64,000 bases of DNA from Marimicrobium sp913061115 (GCF_047729875.1 NZ_CP159826.1:620001-684000), one strand, 5' to 3'. Numbered from the stretch's first letter, positions 8,732-17,824 are shown. The notes: generated from the sequence alone by a model not told the origin. Made by a program: numbers and translations.

Positions 8732-11700
8732 TTAATAAAAGTCATGCGACCGTACGGATAAGTTGTCCAACTCATGAGAATAATCATACAGAGCACCGGC
8801 GATCACATGGGTGACGTTATCTTTGGTGTCTACAATGCCGTTCACCAGTAACAGTTTTCCGTTCATCAACGCCTGGCGAAAGTGTTGTTGTGTTCGCTCC
8901 CACACTACAATATTGCTGTTGCCAGTTTCATCTTCCAGAGTAAGAAATAAAACGCCCGAGGCAGTTCCCGGACGCTGGCGACAGGTGACGAGTCCTGCAA
9001 TGCGCACGAAACGTTTATGCCCAATGGATGCCAGATCGGTGTGGCGCTTGCAGCGGTTGAAAGGGGCGCGGTCGCGCAACAAACTCAATGGATGGGCGCG
9101 CAAGGTGAGACCGGTGGCGCGGTAGTCTGAGAGGACTTCCTCCGCTATCTGTGGTGCGGGCAACTGCACGCCATCGTCGAAGTAACTGGCGTTCTGGTAC
9201 TGTTCATCGCGTAACAAGGGTTTGGGTTGTTCCAGTGCCATGATTTGCCACTGCGACTGATGTCGATGTCCGCTCAGCGATTGCAGAGCGTCCGCATCTG
9301 CTAGTGCTTCCATGTCACGCTTGTTCAGGGCGGCCCACTGACGCAAATGGCTGATCTGGCGAAAAGGGTTGCGTTGTCGCGCTTCTACCACTCTCTGCGC
9401 GCCTTGCCGGCTTAGGCCCCTGACCAAGCGCAGGCCCAGTCGTAGCGCTGGTTGGTTCTGTTGTGCAGAGCGGCTGTCCAACAGCTGGTGATCCCAGTCG
9501 CTATGGTTGACGTCGATAGACAATACGGTGACGCCGTGGCGGCGGGCGTCCTGAATTAACTGTGAGGGGCTGTAAAACCCCATAGGCTGACTATTGAGCA
9601 GCCCCACAACAAACGCGGCCGGGTGATGGCGCTTGAGCCATGCGGAAATATACGCCAGAAGAGCAAAGCTGGCAGAGTGTGATTCCGGAAAACCGTAACC
9701 CCCGAAGCCCTTGATCTGCTCGAACAGGCGTCGAGCAAAATCCTCGTTGTAGCCGCGTTCGATCATGCCTTGGGTGAGCTTTTCCTCGAAGGTCAGCAGT
9801 TTGCTGTTTCTGCCCCAGCTGGTAATGGCGCGGCGCAGCTGGTCTGCTTCGCCGCCGGAGAAACCTGCCGCTACCATGGCGAGTTTGATCACCTGCTCCT
9901 GAAAAATAGGCACGCCGAGTGTTCGCTCTAGCACTTCCTTGATGGCGTCGTCGGGGTAGGACGCCAGCTCCAGCCCCTGTTTGCGTCGTAGGTACGGGTG
10001 CACCATATCGCCCTGAATAGGACCAGGGCGCACAATAGCGACTTGAATGACCAGATCGTAGAAACACTCAGGCTTGAGCCGCGGTAGCATAGACATCTGC
10101 GCCCGTGACTCGATCTGGAATACGCCAATGGTATCGGCAATTTGCAGCATGCGGTAAGTGGACGGGTCGTCTTTGGGGATGTCGCTGAGCGTTTTGATGG
10201 TGGGGCAGTAGCGCTGCACCATCTGTAGGCTCTTGCGAATGGCAGACAACATGCCTAAGGCTAGAATGTCTACCTTGAGCAGGCCCATAGACTCGATGTC
10301 CTCCTTGTCCCACTGGATAATAGTGCGTTCTGCCATGCTGGCATTCTCCACGGGTACCAGCGTCGAGATAGGGCTGCGGGTGATCACAAAGCCACCCACA
10401 TGCTGTGACAGGTGCCTGGGAAAGCCCAGGATTTGTTGCACCAGTGAATAAAACAGCTCTGCCTGCTGGCTGTGGCTGGCGACACCTTGCTCTTCAAATC
10501 GTTTGTTGAGATCTGCCGAGCGATCCCACCACGCCATAGATTTTGCCAGGTCGTCGACGAACACCGGATCCAGCCCCAGTGCTTTGCCCACATCGCGCAC
10601 CGCGCTGCGTGAGCGGTAGGTGATGACCGTGGCGGCCAGAGCAGCGCGCTTGCGGGAGTATTTGTCATAGATATACTGAATCACTTCCTCCCGCCGTTCG
10701 TGTTCAAAGTCCACGTCGATATCCGGTGGCTCGTCTCGTTCTCTGGAGATAAAGCGCTCAAACAGTAAAGAGATTTGCTCGGGTGATACCTCCGTAATAA
10801 AGAGGCAGTAGCACACCACCGAGTTGGCCGCTGAACCGCGGCCTTGGCACAAAATGTCGCGGGAGCGGGCAAAGCGCACGATGTCGTACACGGTGAGGAA
10901 ATAATATTCGTAGTGCAGTTCCTCTATTAGCGCCAGCTCCTTATCGATGCTCTGCTGTATCTTTGTGGGAATACCTCGGGGCCAGCGAGCATCTGAGCCT
11001 GTCGTCACCAGCTCGCGCAGATATTGATTGGCGCTGTAACCCGATGGCACCACCTCTTCGGGATATTCATAACGCAGCTCATCCAGGCTGAAATTGCAGA
11101 GTCTGGCAATGTGTAGAGTTTGATCCAGTAGTGCAGGGGGGTAGAGCCATTGCAATTTGTCGATAGTGCGCAGGTGTTGCTGGCTATTGCCCAGGCGTCG
11201 CCGACCCAATTGAGCGATGCTGGTACTGTGATAGAGTGCGGTAAACACATCATGCAGGGGTTTACGTTTGGCGGTATGCATGCGCACATCGCCGCAGGCT
11301 AGCATCGGAATATCCAATTCCTGGGCCAACTGCTGCAGCCTGAGGTAGCGCTGTACTTCATTGTTACCCAGTAGGTGATTGACGCCGAGCCACAGACGAT
11401 CTTTGCACAACCGCTTGAGTTGCAGACCATAGGCGTGACTGTTTTCATCGTTCATTTGGGGCAGCCAGATCAGAAAGCAGCGTTTGAGGTGAAATATTAC
11501 GTCACGCAGGGTGACCCGGTATTCTCCTTTGGGGCTGCGCCGGCGAGCCATGCTGATGAGGCCGGACAGCTCGCTGTAGGCATCCCGAGTAGGCACGAGT
11601 ACTACCAGTCGAATGCCTTCCTCCAGTCTCAGCTCGCTGCCGATGATGAGCTGGATGCCGGCTTCCTTCGCGGCCACATGGGCTTTGACTATCCCTGCAA

Positions 11701-11833
11701 AGGAACACTCGTCCGTGATGGCTAGTGCGCGATACCCGAGCGCGGCGGCGCGCTCCACCAGTTCGTGGGGATGAGAGGCGCTGCGCAGGAAGCTGTAACA
11801 GCTAAGGCAGTGAAGTTCGGCGTAGCTTGACAT
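8732..11833 (-). CDS. dnaE2: error-prone DNA polymerase III alpha subunit DnaE2 (ImuC)
   Basis: Catalytic subunit of the SOS mutasome; it extends synthesis across lesions together with ImuA and ImuB. It is 1033 residues long, the DnaE2 rather than DnaE1 size. An N-terminal PHP domain starts YAELHCLSCYSFLRSASHP. The polymerase core includes PPDIDVDFEHERR with catalytic aspartates, and the C-terminal part has an OB-fold. The N terminus matches the family, so the ATG at 11833 is secure, yet no Shine-Dalgarno precedes it: the LexA operator begins 4 nt upstream. imuB and imuA lie 18-24 kb away on the same strand instead of directly upstream. Confidence 0.96.
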   Translation of the reverse strand: MSSYAELHCLSCYSFLRSASHPHELVERAAALGYRALAITDECSFAGIVKAHVAAKEAGIQLIIGSELRLEEGIRLVVLVPTRDAYSELSGLISMARRRSPKGEYRVTLRDVIFHLKRCFLIWLPQMNDENSHAYGLQLKRLCKDRLWLGVNHLLGNNEVQRYLRLQQLAQELDIPMLACGDVRMHTAKRKPLHDVFTALYHSTSIAQLGRRRLGNSQQHLRTIDKLQWLYPPALLDQTLHIARLCNFSLDELRYEYPEEVVPSGYSANQYLRELVTTGSDARWPRGIPTKIQQSIDKELALIEELHYEYYFLTVYDIVRFARSRDILCQGRGSAANSVVCYCLFITEVSPEQISLLFERFISRERDEPPDIDVDFEHERREEVIQYIYDKYSRKRAALAATVITYRSRSAVRDVGKALGLDPVFVDDLAKSMAWWDRSADLNKRFEEQGVASHSQQAELFYSLVQQILGFPRHLSQHVGGFVITRSPISTLVPVENASMAERTIIQWDKEDIESMGLLKVDILALGMLSAIRKSLQMVQRYCPTIKTLSDIPKDDPSTYRMLQIADTIGVFQIESRAQMSMLPRLKPECFYDLVIQVAIVRPGPIQGDMVHPYLRRKQGLELASYPDDAIKEVLERTLGVPIFQEQVIKLAMVAAGFSGGEADQLRRAITSWGRNSKLLTFEEKLTQGMIERGYNEDFARRLFEQIKGFGGYGFPESHSASFALLAYISAWLKRHHPAAFVVGLLNSQPMGFYSPSQLIQDARRHGVTVLSIDVNHSDWDHQLLDSRSAQQNQPALRLGLRLVRGLSRQGAQRVVEARQRNPFRQISHLRQWAALNKRDMEALADADALQSLSGHRHQSQWQIMALEQPKPLLRDEQYQNASYFDDGVQLPAPQIAEEVLSDYRATGLTLRAHPLSLLRDRAPFNRCKRHTDLASIGHKRFVRIAGLVTCRQRPGTASGVLFLTLEDETGNSNIVVWERTQQHFRQALMNGKLLLVNGIVDTKDNVTHVIAGALYDYSHELDNLSVRSHDFY

Positions 11834-11837
11834 TATA

Positions 11838-11853
11838 CTGTATAAATATACAG
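11838..11853 (-). promoter_or_regulatory. LexA operator (SOS box) of dnaE2
   Basis: CTGTATAAATATACAG fits the gammaproteobacterial LexA consensus CTGT-N8-ACAG exactly and extends to a 22-bp near-palindrome with its ATA/TAT flanks. It ends only 4 nt before the dnaE2 ATG (11831-11833). LexA bound here would cover the -10 region and the site where a ribosome would load. Confidence 0.93.
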
Positions 11854-11871
11854 TATTTTTGAGCCTGTCAA
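11843..11871 (-). promoter_or_regulatory. sigma70-type promoter of dnaE2
   Basis: On the minus strand a perfect TTGACA lies at 11871-11866. Downstream, inside the LexA box, are TATATT (spacer 15) and TATTTA (spacer 17) as possible -10 elements. Either predicts transcription starting within roughly 10 nt of the ATG, so the mRNA would be leaderless or nearly so. The -35 match is direct; the choice of -10 and the start point are inferred. Confidence 0.6.
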
Positions 11872-12092
11872 ATAGATTGAATTAATTTTAATCTGATGGT
11901 GAATCGCCCTTCACACGTAACCTCCCACTATTTGAGATAGAAGCGCATTGTCGGGCGTCAAAGAAAGTCAATCCGATGACCGCTTTGCATGAGAAAAGGG
12001 GCTCACATATACTCGAGCTCTGCGGGACCTCGTGAGACGCCCAGACCGTTGGCAGAGTAGGCGCTATGCGTCTTAGCTGTGGAGGCTATGAA

Positions 12093-12443
12093 TTGATTTA
12101 TTACGCCATAAAAATTGCGATTACCACTATCCTTATCGTGGCGATTTCAGAGATTTCTAAGAGAAACTCTCTTGTCGGTGCCGTCTTGGCATCTATTCCG
12201 CTTGTTTCGGTTTTGGCAATGTTTTGGCTGTACATCGATACGGGTGATTCAACAAAAGTAAGCAACTTGTCATCCAGTATTTTTTGGTTGGTTTTACCCT
12301 CGTTAACACTATTCTTAACATTGCCGATTTTGCTCAAACTTGAACTTCATTTTTACTGGGCCATAGCAATATCAATCGGTCTCACCTTTTTGAGTTACTT
12401 ATTAATGCTGGCAGTATTAAATTATTTTGGGGTAAAGTTATAA
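12093..12443 (+). CDS. DUF3147-family inner-membrane protein
   Basis: Small hydrophobic protein of 116 residues with four predicted membrane helices. The sequence IYYAIKIAITTILIVAISE, then NSLVGAVLASIPLVSVLAMFWLY and the mid-protein SSSIFWLVLPSL agree with DUF3147, a family of unknown function. The TTG at 12093 is preferred over the ATG at 12066: GGAGG lies 7 nt upstream and family members begin at the IYY segment. It is a single gene after dnaE2 at the edge of the accessory region. Confidence 0.75.
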   Translation: MIYYAIKIAITTILIVAISEISKRNSLVGAVLASIPLVSVLAMFWLYIDTGDSTKVSNLSSSIFWLVLPSLTLFLTLPILLKLELHFYWAIAISIGLTFLSYLLMLAVLNYFGVKL

Positions 12444-12597
12444 ACGATGTATAGAAATGCCAGCTAATATTGACAGGCTGCTAGGGCCGCTTAACCAGTA
12501 TACGCTGCTGCTCGAAATATTTTTTAACGACGTAGACATTCTCTAATGACACTTGCCGTGGTGTCCTCGCAGGTTAATAAAAATAAGGAGTCACTCC

Positions 12598-13827
12598 ATG
12601 TCCATCGATTGCCGTACCCGCCGCCATCGTGATCGCAGACCCTTCGACCGAGACGCAATCTTCGACTCGTTGATTCCGGAAGCGTTGTCTCGCAATGCGG
12701 AGCTCGCCGCTCGAGGCCTGCGCTACAAGAACCTGCCAGCCCTCACGCTCAGCGTTGGTGATCGCACCGTCACATTATGCGAACGGCGCGGCGCGCTCCG
12801 CATTGAAGCGGGGTACGCATCCGACAGTGCAACTGCAAAACTTGATTGTGATGCTCTCTCGGATCTTGTCCAAGACTGGACGACAACAATGGGACTGGCG
12901 ATGAACTCACGCGTTAAGATGACTCAGGGCAGCTTCGAGCATTGGATTGGCTGGGAGCCGGTGCTCCGTGCACTATTCGATGGTCGCCCTGTTCACGAAG
13001 CTGGCGCCATCACAGTGACCGATAGAGACGGCAGCGATCTGGATCTCAGTCGAGCGTTCGAACGTGACGATGATCGCGATGAGATCTCCCACTTCCTTCA
13101 CCAAGCTGGATTTTTGCATCTGCGTGGTGTCTTCACAGAGGCAGAGATGGCCGCCGTGTCTGCCGACCTCGACGCTGCCCTTGAGCGTGCGCGTCCCGAC
13201 GATGGTGCATCGTGGTGGGCAGGAGATTCGAAAGGTGTGCAGCAGGCTGTGCGTGTACTGTTTTTTCAAGAACAATCCGCCGCGCTGCGTGTCCTGCTTC
13301 AGGACGACCGGCTATCATGGCTCGCCAAGATCACAGGAGACGATCTTTGTGGCAGTGCTAAGGGCGCAGGCTGGCTGGGCGCGGAGGGCCTGATCAAGCC
13401 GCTCGATATCAAAAGTGGTCTTTCCGATCTCCCTTGGCATAAGGACTGTGGGCAAGGACAACACTCTTACTACTGTAACGGCCTCTCGATTGGCATTTCC
13501 GTTACCGGCGCGGACGAACGCAGCGGTGCACTTGGCGTTGTCCCAGGCTCCCATCGTGCCAATGTTCAGACTGCGGGTAAAGACGACAGTCTTGATTTGC
13601 CGGTGATAAAGCTAGTCACGCGAACGGGTGACCTAACAGTGCATTGCAGTGATACGCTGCATCGCGCCTATCCGCCCATCGAACGCCCACGGAAGGTCGT
13701 CTACACGGGCTTTCGGCAGCCGCTTATGGAGGGTGACGCAGTCGAGCAAGTCTCGGTCGAAAAACAGCGTGCGGATCGAGCGCAGCTGACGAGTGTGCAG
13801 GACCGCATTGCAGATGCAGAGGCTTAA
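12598..13827 (+). CDS. phytanoyl-CoA dioxygenase family protein with N-terminal SCP2-like domain
   Basis: Predicted Fe(II)/2-oxoglutarate-dependent oxygenase of 409 residues. The catalytic half (about 170-395) has the iron-binding HxD in LPWHKDCG, the distal histidine in HCSDTLHRAYPP, and GVVPGSHR with the arginine region for 2-oxoglutarate, as in PhyH proteins. Residues of about 45-135 resemble an SCP2-like lipid-carrier fold (LTLSVGDRTVTL, then VKMTQGSFEHWIGWEPVLRALFDG), suggesting a lipid-like substrate; this domain call is tentative. AAGGAG precedes the ATG at 12598. The gene is visibly more GC-rich than its neighbours, so recent transfer is possible. Confidence 0.78.
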   Translation: MSIDCRTRRHRDRRPFDRDAIFDSLIPEALSRNAELAARGLRYKNLPALTLSVGDRTVTLCERRGALRIEAGYASDSATAKLDCDALSDLVQDWTTTMGLAMNSRVKMTQGSFEHWIGWEPVLRALFDGRPVHEAGAITVTDRDGSDLDLSRAFERDDDRDEISHFLHQAGFLHLRGVFTEAEMAAVSADLDAALERARPDDGASWWAGDSKGVQQAVRVLFFQEQSAALRVLLQDDRLSWLAKITGDDLCGSAKGAGWLGAEGLIKPLDIKSGLSDLPWHKDCGQGQHSYYCNGLSIGISVTGADERSGALGVVPGSHRANVQTAGKDDSLDLPVIKLVTRTGDLTVHCSDTLHRAYPPIERPRKVVYTGFRQPLMEGDAVEQVSVEKQRADRAQLTSVQDRIADAEA

Positions 13828-13893
13828 GAGAATACGCATGTCAGCAGGCGTATAAAAATTTGAATATTGTTGCAAAAATCAGGACGAGAGAAA

Positions 13894-14469
13894 ATGCCAA
13901 AGGCAAGTGAAATTAAGAAAGGTTCCGCTGTTGAGTATAACGATAAGACCTATATGGTCAGCGATATTGAGCGTTCGGTTCCGCAAGGTCGTGCAGGGGG
14001 CAGCATCTACCGTATGCGTATGTATGATGTAGTCACTCAAAATAAAATTGATGAGACGTTTAAGGATTCAGATATTTTGAATTTGGCAGACCTTATACGA
14101 AAACCTGTCATGCTGTCCTACGTCGACGGCAATGAATATATCTTTATGGATACGGGTGATTACACGCCATATAGCCTAAATAAAGAGTCCATTGCTGATC
14201 AAGTTCTTTTCATTAATGAGGCCACAACTGGCGTCCATGTGATTATGGTTAACGACAGTCCGGTAGCGCTTGATTTGCCGTCTAATGTTGAGCTTGAAGT
14301 GATTGAGACTGATCCATCAATCAAGGGCGGCTCTGCAACCTCAAGAACGAAGCCGGCGTTACTATCGACCAGGTTGACCGTGCAAGTGCCGGAACATATC
14401 TCTGTTGGCGATAAAATAAAGGTCAGTGTGGAAGAGCGTAAGTTTTTGTCTCGAGCAGACGCCAAATAA
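13894..14469 (+). CDS. efpL: elongation factor P-like protein EfpL (YeiP)
   Basis: Paralogue of EF-P that helps ribosomes past polyproline and other difficult stretches. All 191 residues align by eye with E. coli YeiP/EfpL: MPKASEIKKG, SYVDGNEYIFMD, DYTPY, IKGGSATSRTKPA and VPEHISVGDKI. In the loop that reaches the peptidyl-transferase centre the residue at position 33 is arginine (PQGRAG), as in EfpL, where EF-P carries a modified lysine or other residue. The start at 13894 follows GAGAG. It is 66 bp from the dioxygenase gene and could share its transcript. Confidence 0.92.
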   Translation: MPKASEIKKGSAVEYNDKTYMVSDIERSVPQGRAGGSIYRMRMYDVVTQNKIDETFKDSDILNLADLIRKPVMLSYVDGNEYIFMDTGDYTPYSLNKESIADQVLFINEATTGVHVIMVNDSPVALDLPSNVELEVIETDPSIKGGSATSRTKPALLSTRLTVQVPEHISVGDKIKVSVEERKFLSRADAK

Positions 14470-14629
14470 CGTCCCACGCAGTGATAATGGCGGGCACTGT
14501 GTGACTCAATATGAAGTTAAAAACGCTATCTGGTGTTTGATTTTTTTATCTCTGTCAGGATAATACTTCTATCCCTAGCGTCCGCCGATTTTTTAGCCTG
14601 TGTTCCACTACATCATGGGATTATAATCG

Positions 14630-16126
14630 CTAGTGCTTGCTCAGGTTCAGGGTTTCGGCGGTATCCGCGCGAACGCGCGCGGATAGGGCTGCATCGGTTT
14701 TTAGATCGTAGCCGTAGGAGGGAATCATTTCCTTTAGTTTGGGCACCCAGTGGCCGACGAGTTGCTCGTGAAAGCAGTTCTCGAGCATGTGGACCATGAT
14801 CGAGACCGCGGTCGAGGCCCCTGGCGATGCGCCTAATACAGCGACTATCGACGAGTCAGCGGAATGCACGATTTCGGTGCCGAACTCGAGCTTTCCGGTA
14901 TGCGCCTTATCCTTCCGAATGATTTGTACGCGCTGCCCTGCGACCACAACTTCCCAGTCTGCAACATTCGTCTGTGGATAGAACTCACGCAGGGAATCGT
15001 AGCGGTGGGAGGCACTTTGCAGAACTTGTCCAACCAAGTACTCCTCGAGAGGAAAATTGTCGCGCGCTACCGCGAGGAGTGGCAGGATATTGTTCAACCG
15101 TACCGACTTTGGGAGATCGAAGAGCGAGCCATTTTTAAGGAATCGGGTCGAAAATCCTGCGTAGGGCCCGAACAGTAACCAGCGCTTGTCGTCTATGATG
15201 CGGGTGTCGAGATGCGGCACCGACATCGGAGGAGAGCCCTTGGCCGCCAAGCCGTAGACCTTAGCGCTGTGCTGATCAACTACTTCCGGGTTACCGCAGC
15301 GTAGCCAAAGCCCGCTCACCGGAAAGCCAGCATAACCCTTGGATTCTGGAATGCCAGACTTTTGCAGCAGCGGGAGCGCGCCCCCGCCTGCTCCGAGGAA
15401 CACGTATTTCGCGTTCACGATACGCCGTGCGCCCGTTATCGCATCTTTGACAAAGAGTCGCCATCCGCCACCTGCTCTTCGCTCCAGGTCGATCACTGAT
15501 TGAGAGAAGCGAACGCTGAAATCCTCCTGCTTCTGCAGATAGGCCAACAGGCTGGAAGTGAGCGCGCCATAGTTAACGTCGGTACCGTTTAGGGTGCGAG
15601 TTGCCGCCACCTTCTGGTGTGGGTCACGTCCCTCCATAATCAGGGGTGTCCACTCCGCGATCTTCGCGTGATCTTCAGAATACTCCTGACCGTGGTAACA
15701 ATGATGACTACTCATCGCCGCATGACGCTTCTTGAGAAAGGCCTGATTGTCTTCACCGATAACGAAGCTCATATGAGGCACCGGCTGGATGAACTCGTTA
15801 GGGCTCGGTATTGCACCCTTTTTGACCAGATATGACCAGAATTGCAGCGACATGTCGAATTCGACGTTAACCTCTAGCGCCCTCGCGATGTCTATGCTGC
15901 CATCTGCGCCCATTGGTGTGTAGTTCAGTTCACAGTTAGCCGCATGTCCGGTACCGGCATTGTTCCACGCTCCCGAACTTTCTTGGGCCTCCCCCGGCAG
16001 CTGTTCAAGAATCTCAAGCTTTAAATGCGGCTGTAATTCTTTTAAAAAAGCTCCTAGCGTCGTGCTCATGATGCCCGCGCCGATTAAGGCTACATCGATC
16101 TCTTCTTCAGCCGTAGCCTCATTCAT
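14630..16126 (-). CDS. mqo: malate:quinone oxidoreductase
   Basis: FAD-dependent, peripheral-membrane enzyme that oxidises malate to oxaloacetate and passes electrons to quinone, bypassing NAD-linked malate dehydrogenase. At 498 residues it has the normal length. The N-terminal dinucleotide motif is DVALIGAGIMSTTLG; SSGAWNNAGTGHAANCELNYTP and LGASPGAST near the C terminus are characteristic of Mqo. A cupin gene lies about 60 bp upstream on the same strand and may be co-transcribed. Confidence 0.96.
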   Translation of the reverse strand: MNEATAEEEIDVALIGAGIMSTTLGAFLKELQPHLKLEILEQLPGEAQESSGAWNNAGTGHAANCELNYTPMGADGSIDIARALEVNVEFDMSLQFWSYLVKKGAIPSPNEFIQPVPHMSFVIGEDNQAFLKKRHAAMSSHHCYHGQEYSEDHAKIAEWTPLIMEGRDPHQKVAATRTLNGTDVNYGALTSSLLAYLQKQEDFSVRFSQSVIDLERRAGGGWRLFVKDAITGARRIVNAKYVFLGAGGGALPLLQKSGIPESKGYAGFPVSGLWLRCGNPEVVDQHSAKVYGLAAKGSPPMSVPHLDTRIIDDKRWLLFGPYAGFSTRFLKNGSLFDLPKSVRLNNILPLLAVARDNFPLEEYLVGQVLQSASHRYDSLREFYPQTNVADWEVVVAGQRVQIIRKDKAHTGKLEFGTEIVHSADSSIVAVLGASPGASTAVSIMVHMLENCFHEQLVGHWVPKLKEMIPSYGYDLKTDAALSARVRADTAETLNLSKH

Positions 16127-16187
16127 TAACCTCTCCTTCTAGTGCTGTGCTGTTGTGGCCTGCGTGAATCATATAAAATTTAGATAG

Positions 16188-16631
16188 TCATTTCAAAGGC
16201 TTAAAAGGTACATGCGCATCAGATGCCAGCACGATATAAACACGGCGCCAGGGTTGATCGTCGATGATCCTCCAGGAATGACCGCCACCGACAGTGTCCT
16301 CCGCTAGAAGTATATCACCAGTGGCGAGCTGAAAACGCTGTCCTTCTCGCGTTTCGAATTCGAGAGTCCCGCTCAAGGTGATGACTAGCTGCCGCACTGG
16401 GGCCGTGTGCCATGTTAGCGTGCCGCCCGGCTTCGTCTCGCGAAACGACGTCGTTGTGACCAACGACTCGTCGCTGAAGAGATCGCCACCAGCCGCGGGA
16501 CCGAGGTCGATCATGCCTTCTTCGAACTGGGAGTTCTCGTCATCGCCAGTCCATATTCTCACGCATCGAAACACAGGGCTTTCCTCTTTGTCTGTTAGAA
16601 TTGTTTTGTTATCTTTGTTGTGGCCAGTCAC
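16188..16631 (-). CDS. cupin-domain protein
   Basis: 147-residue single-domain cupin. The first cupin motif is approximated by GGTLTWHTAPVRQLVITLSGTLEFET and the second by GDILLAEDTVGGGHSWRI; the metal-ligand pattern is partial (one histidine in each motif). No catalytic activity can be assigned; it may be a small-molecule-binding or isomerase-like protein. It precedes mqo on the same strand. Confidence 0.72.
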   Translation of the reverse strand: MTGHNKDNKTILTDKEESPVFRCVRIWTGDDENSQFEEGMIDLGPAAGGDLFSDESLVTTTSFRETKPGGTLTWHTAPVRQLVITLSGTLEFETREGQRFQLATGDILLAEDTVGGGHSWRIIDDQPWRRVYIVLASDAHVPFKPLK

Positions 16632-17002
16632 TAAGGCACGTGACCCCGAGCGGGTCTTGATCAGGGCCCTACGCTATTGTATGAGCTAGTCTATCGCTTT
16701 GCCATATTATTTGATTTTGGGCGATGATATCGTGTTTTTTCACAGATTAGATCAGATGTTATTGTGCAGGCTGCTTCCCCAGTGACGTCGGCTTGGGGGT
16801 TATGCTACAGGAGTTTCTTATCAGTGAGAGCTTGAGTCTGGGGTAAACCTACCTCATCGAGAGTGCTGAAAAAGTATCATTCGTGGTGGTTTTCAAGGCT
16901 CAAATATGAAACCTTATGTGTTGGATGATACGTTACGCCATGTTGCGCACTGGCTGCGGCAGCTTTAAATCTCAGACCCTTGGTTCGCAAGAGGCACTAT
17001 TA
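16632..17002. other. 371-bp intergenic region between divergent genes
   Basis: It separates the cupin gene (minus) from a small lipoprotein gene (plus) and must hold both promoters. A 20-codon open frame at 16906-16968 (MKPYVLDDTLRHV...) resembles the start of a protein but stops at once; it may be a remnant of a lost gene. No RNA gene or mobile element was recognised. Confidence 0.4.
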
Positions 17003-17248
17003 ATGAAGAAATCATATCTACTGCTCATCGTTTTGGTTGTTTGTCTTAGTGGTTGTTCTTTAAGTGACGCCGTCAACTCTGACGACGGCAAGTTGCCCGG
17101 CTCAGATAGAGATATACATGGCTGTATTGCCTCGGCGGGTTACTCATGGTGCGGCCGGTCTAATCAATGTGAACGACCTTGGGAGCTAGCGGAGAAGGAG
17201 GGCTTCGACAATAATCGCGAACAGTTTGAAGCATACTGCAAGGGTTGA
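17003..17248 (+). CDS. small cysteine-rich lipoprotein
   Basis: 81-residue predicted lipoprotein. A lysine-led hydrophobic signal (KKSYLLLIVLVV) ends in the lipobox LSGC. The mature part carries GCIASAGYSWCGRSNQCERPWE and a final YCKG, so four cysteines besides the lipidated one could form disulfides. The GY-WC-x-C-RPWE arrangement recurs in small secreted proteins of unknown function. The ATG at 17003 is chosen because the signal peptide begins there; upstream in-frame sequence is not signal-like. The stop is 3 bp from the VOC gene, so the two are probably co-transcribed. Confidence 0.7.
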   Translation: MKKSYLLLIVLVVCLSGCSLSDAVNSDDGKLPGSDRDIHGCIASAGYSWCGRSNQCERPWELAEKEGFDNNREQFEAYCKG

Positions 17249-17251
17249 GGG

Positions 17252-17662
17252 ATGACAGCCTCACTGACACACCTTGCGTTGCATGTGAGGGACCTGGATG
17301 CCTGCATAGATTTTTACACGTCGTATGCTGATATGCATTTGGTTCATGATCGGGTTTCGGGCAGCAAGCGTGTGGTCTGGCTTGCCGAGAAGGAAAAAGA
17401 GATAAATTTTATACTAGTGCTCATACCAGGTGGTCCAGGGAGAGTGCAGTCGGCTGAAGATTTTTCTCATCTCGGTTTCGCTTTGGCGACTCGCGATGCG
17501 GTAGATGCTGTTGCTGAGCGCGCGAAAATAGCAGGAATTTTGGAGTGGACGCCCAGAGACGAGCCATATCCAGTGGGCTATTACTGTGGCATCAAAGATC
17601 CCGACGGTAATTTTATAGAGTTCAGTTATGGACAACCTTTGGGGCCGGGTGCATCTCTATAG
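17252..17662 (+). CDS. VOC-family (glyoxalase/dioxygenase-like) protein
   Basis: 136-residue vicinal oxygen chelate protein. It opens LTHLALHVRDLDACIDFY, with a typical first metal histidine, and ends with KDPDGNFIEFSYG, where the glutamate is the usual last metal ligand. This is a single VOC module, which normally works as a dimer. Substrate unknown; family members include lactoylglutathione lyases, epimerases and resistance proteins. It starts 3 bp after the small lipoprotein gene. Confidence 0.82.
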   Translation: MTASLTHLALHVRDLDACIDFYTSYADMHLVHDRVSGSKRVVWLAEKEKEINFILVLIPGGPGRVQSAEDFSHLGFALATRDAVDAVAERAKIAGILEWTPRDEPYPVGYYCGIKDPDGNFIEFSYGQPLGPGASL

Positions 17663-17824
17663 CCTCCCGACGTTATCAGTCGGTCATTACGAGTAAAAGA
17701 CCGAGTGGCAGGCGCTACTTTTCTACTCATTCATAGAGATCGTGTATGAGACAAGTTGAGTTTCACCGGTCGCGCGTATTGTTTCTTAATCTCATGCTGA
17801 CAGTGGGTAAAGTAAGGAATTTAA

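Noticed and set aside
8617..8814. 65-codon open frame overlapping the dnaE2 end
   Set aside because: No recognisable domain, and it overlaps the dnaE2 3' end on the other strand.
14470..14510. Imperfect stem CACGCAGTG/CACTGTGTG after efpL as terminator
   Set aside because: One mismatch, long loop and no T-run.
16906..16968. 20-codon open frame before the small lipoprotein
   Set aside because: Too short to call; could be a gene remnant, mentioned only in the intergenic entry.
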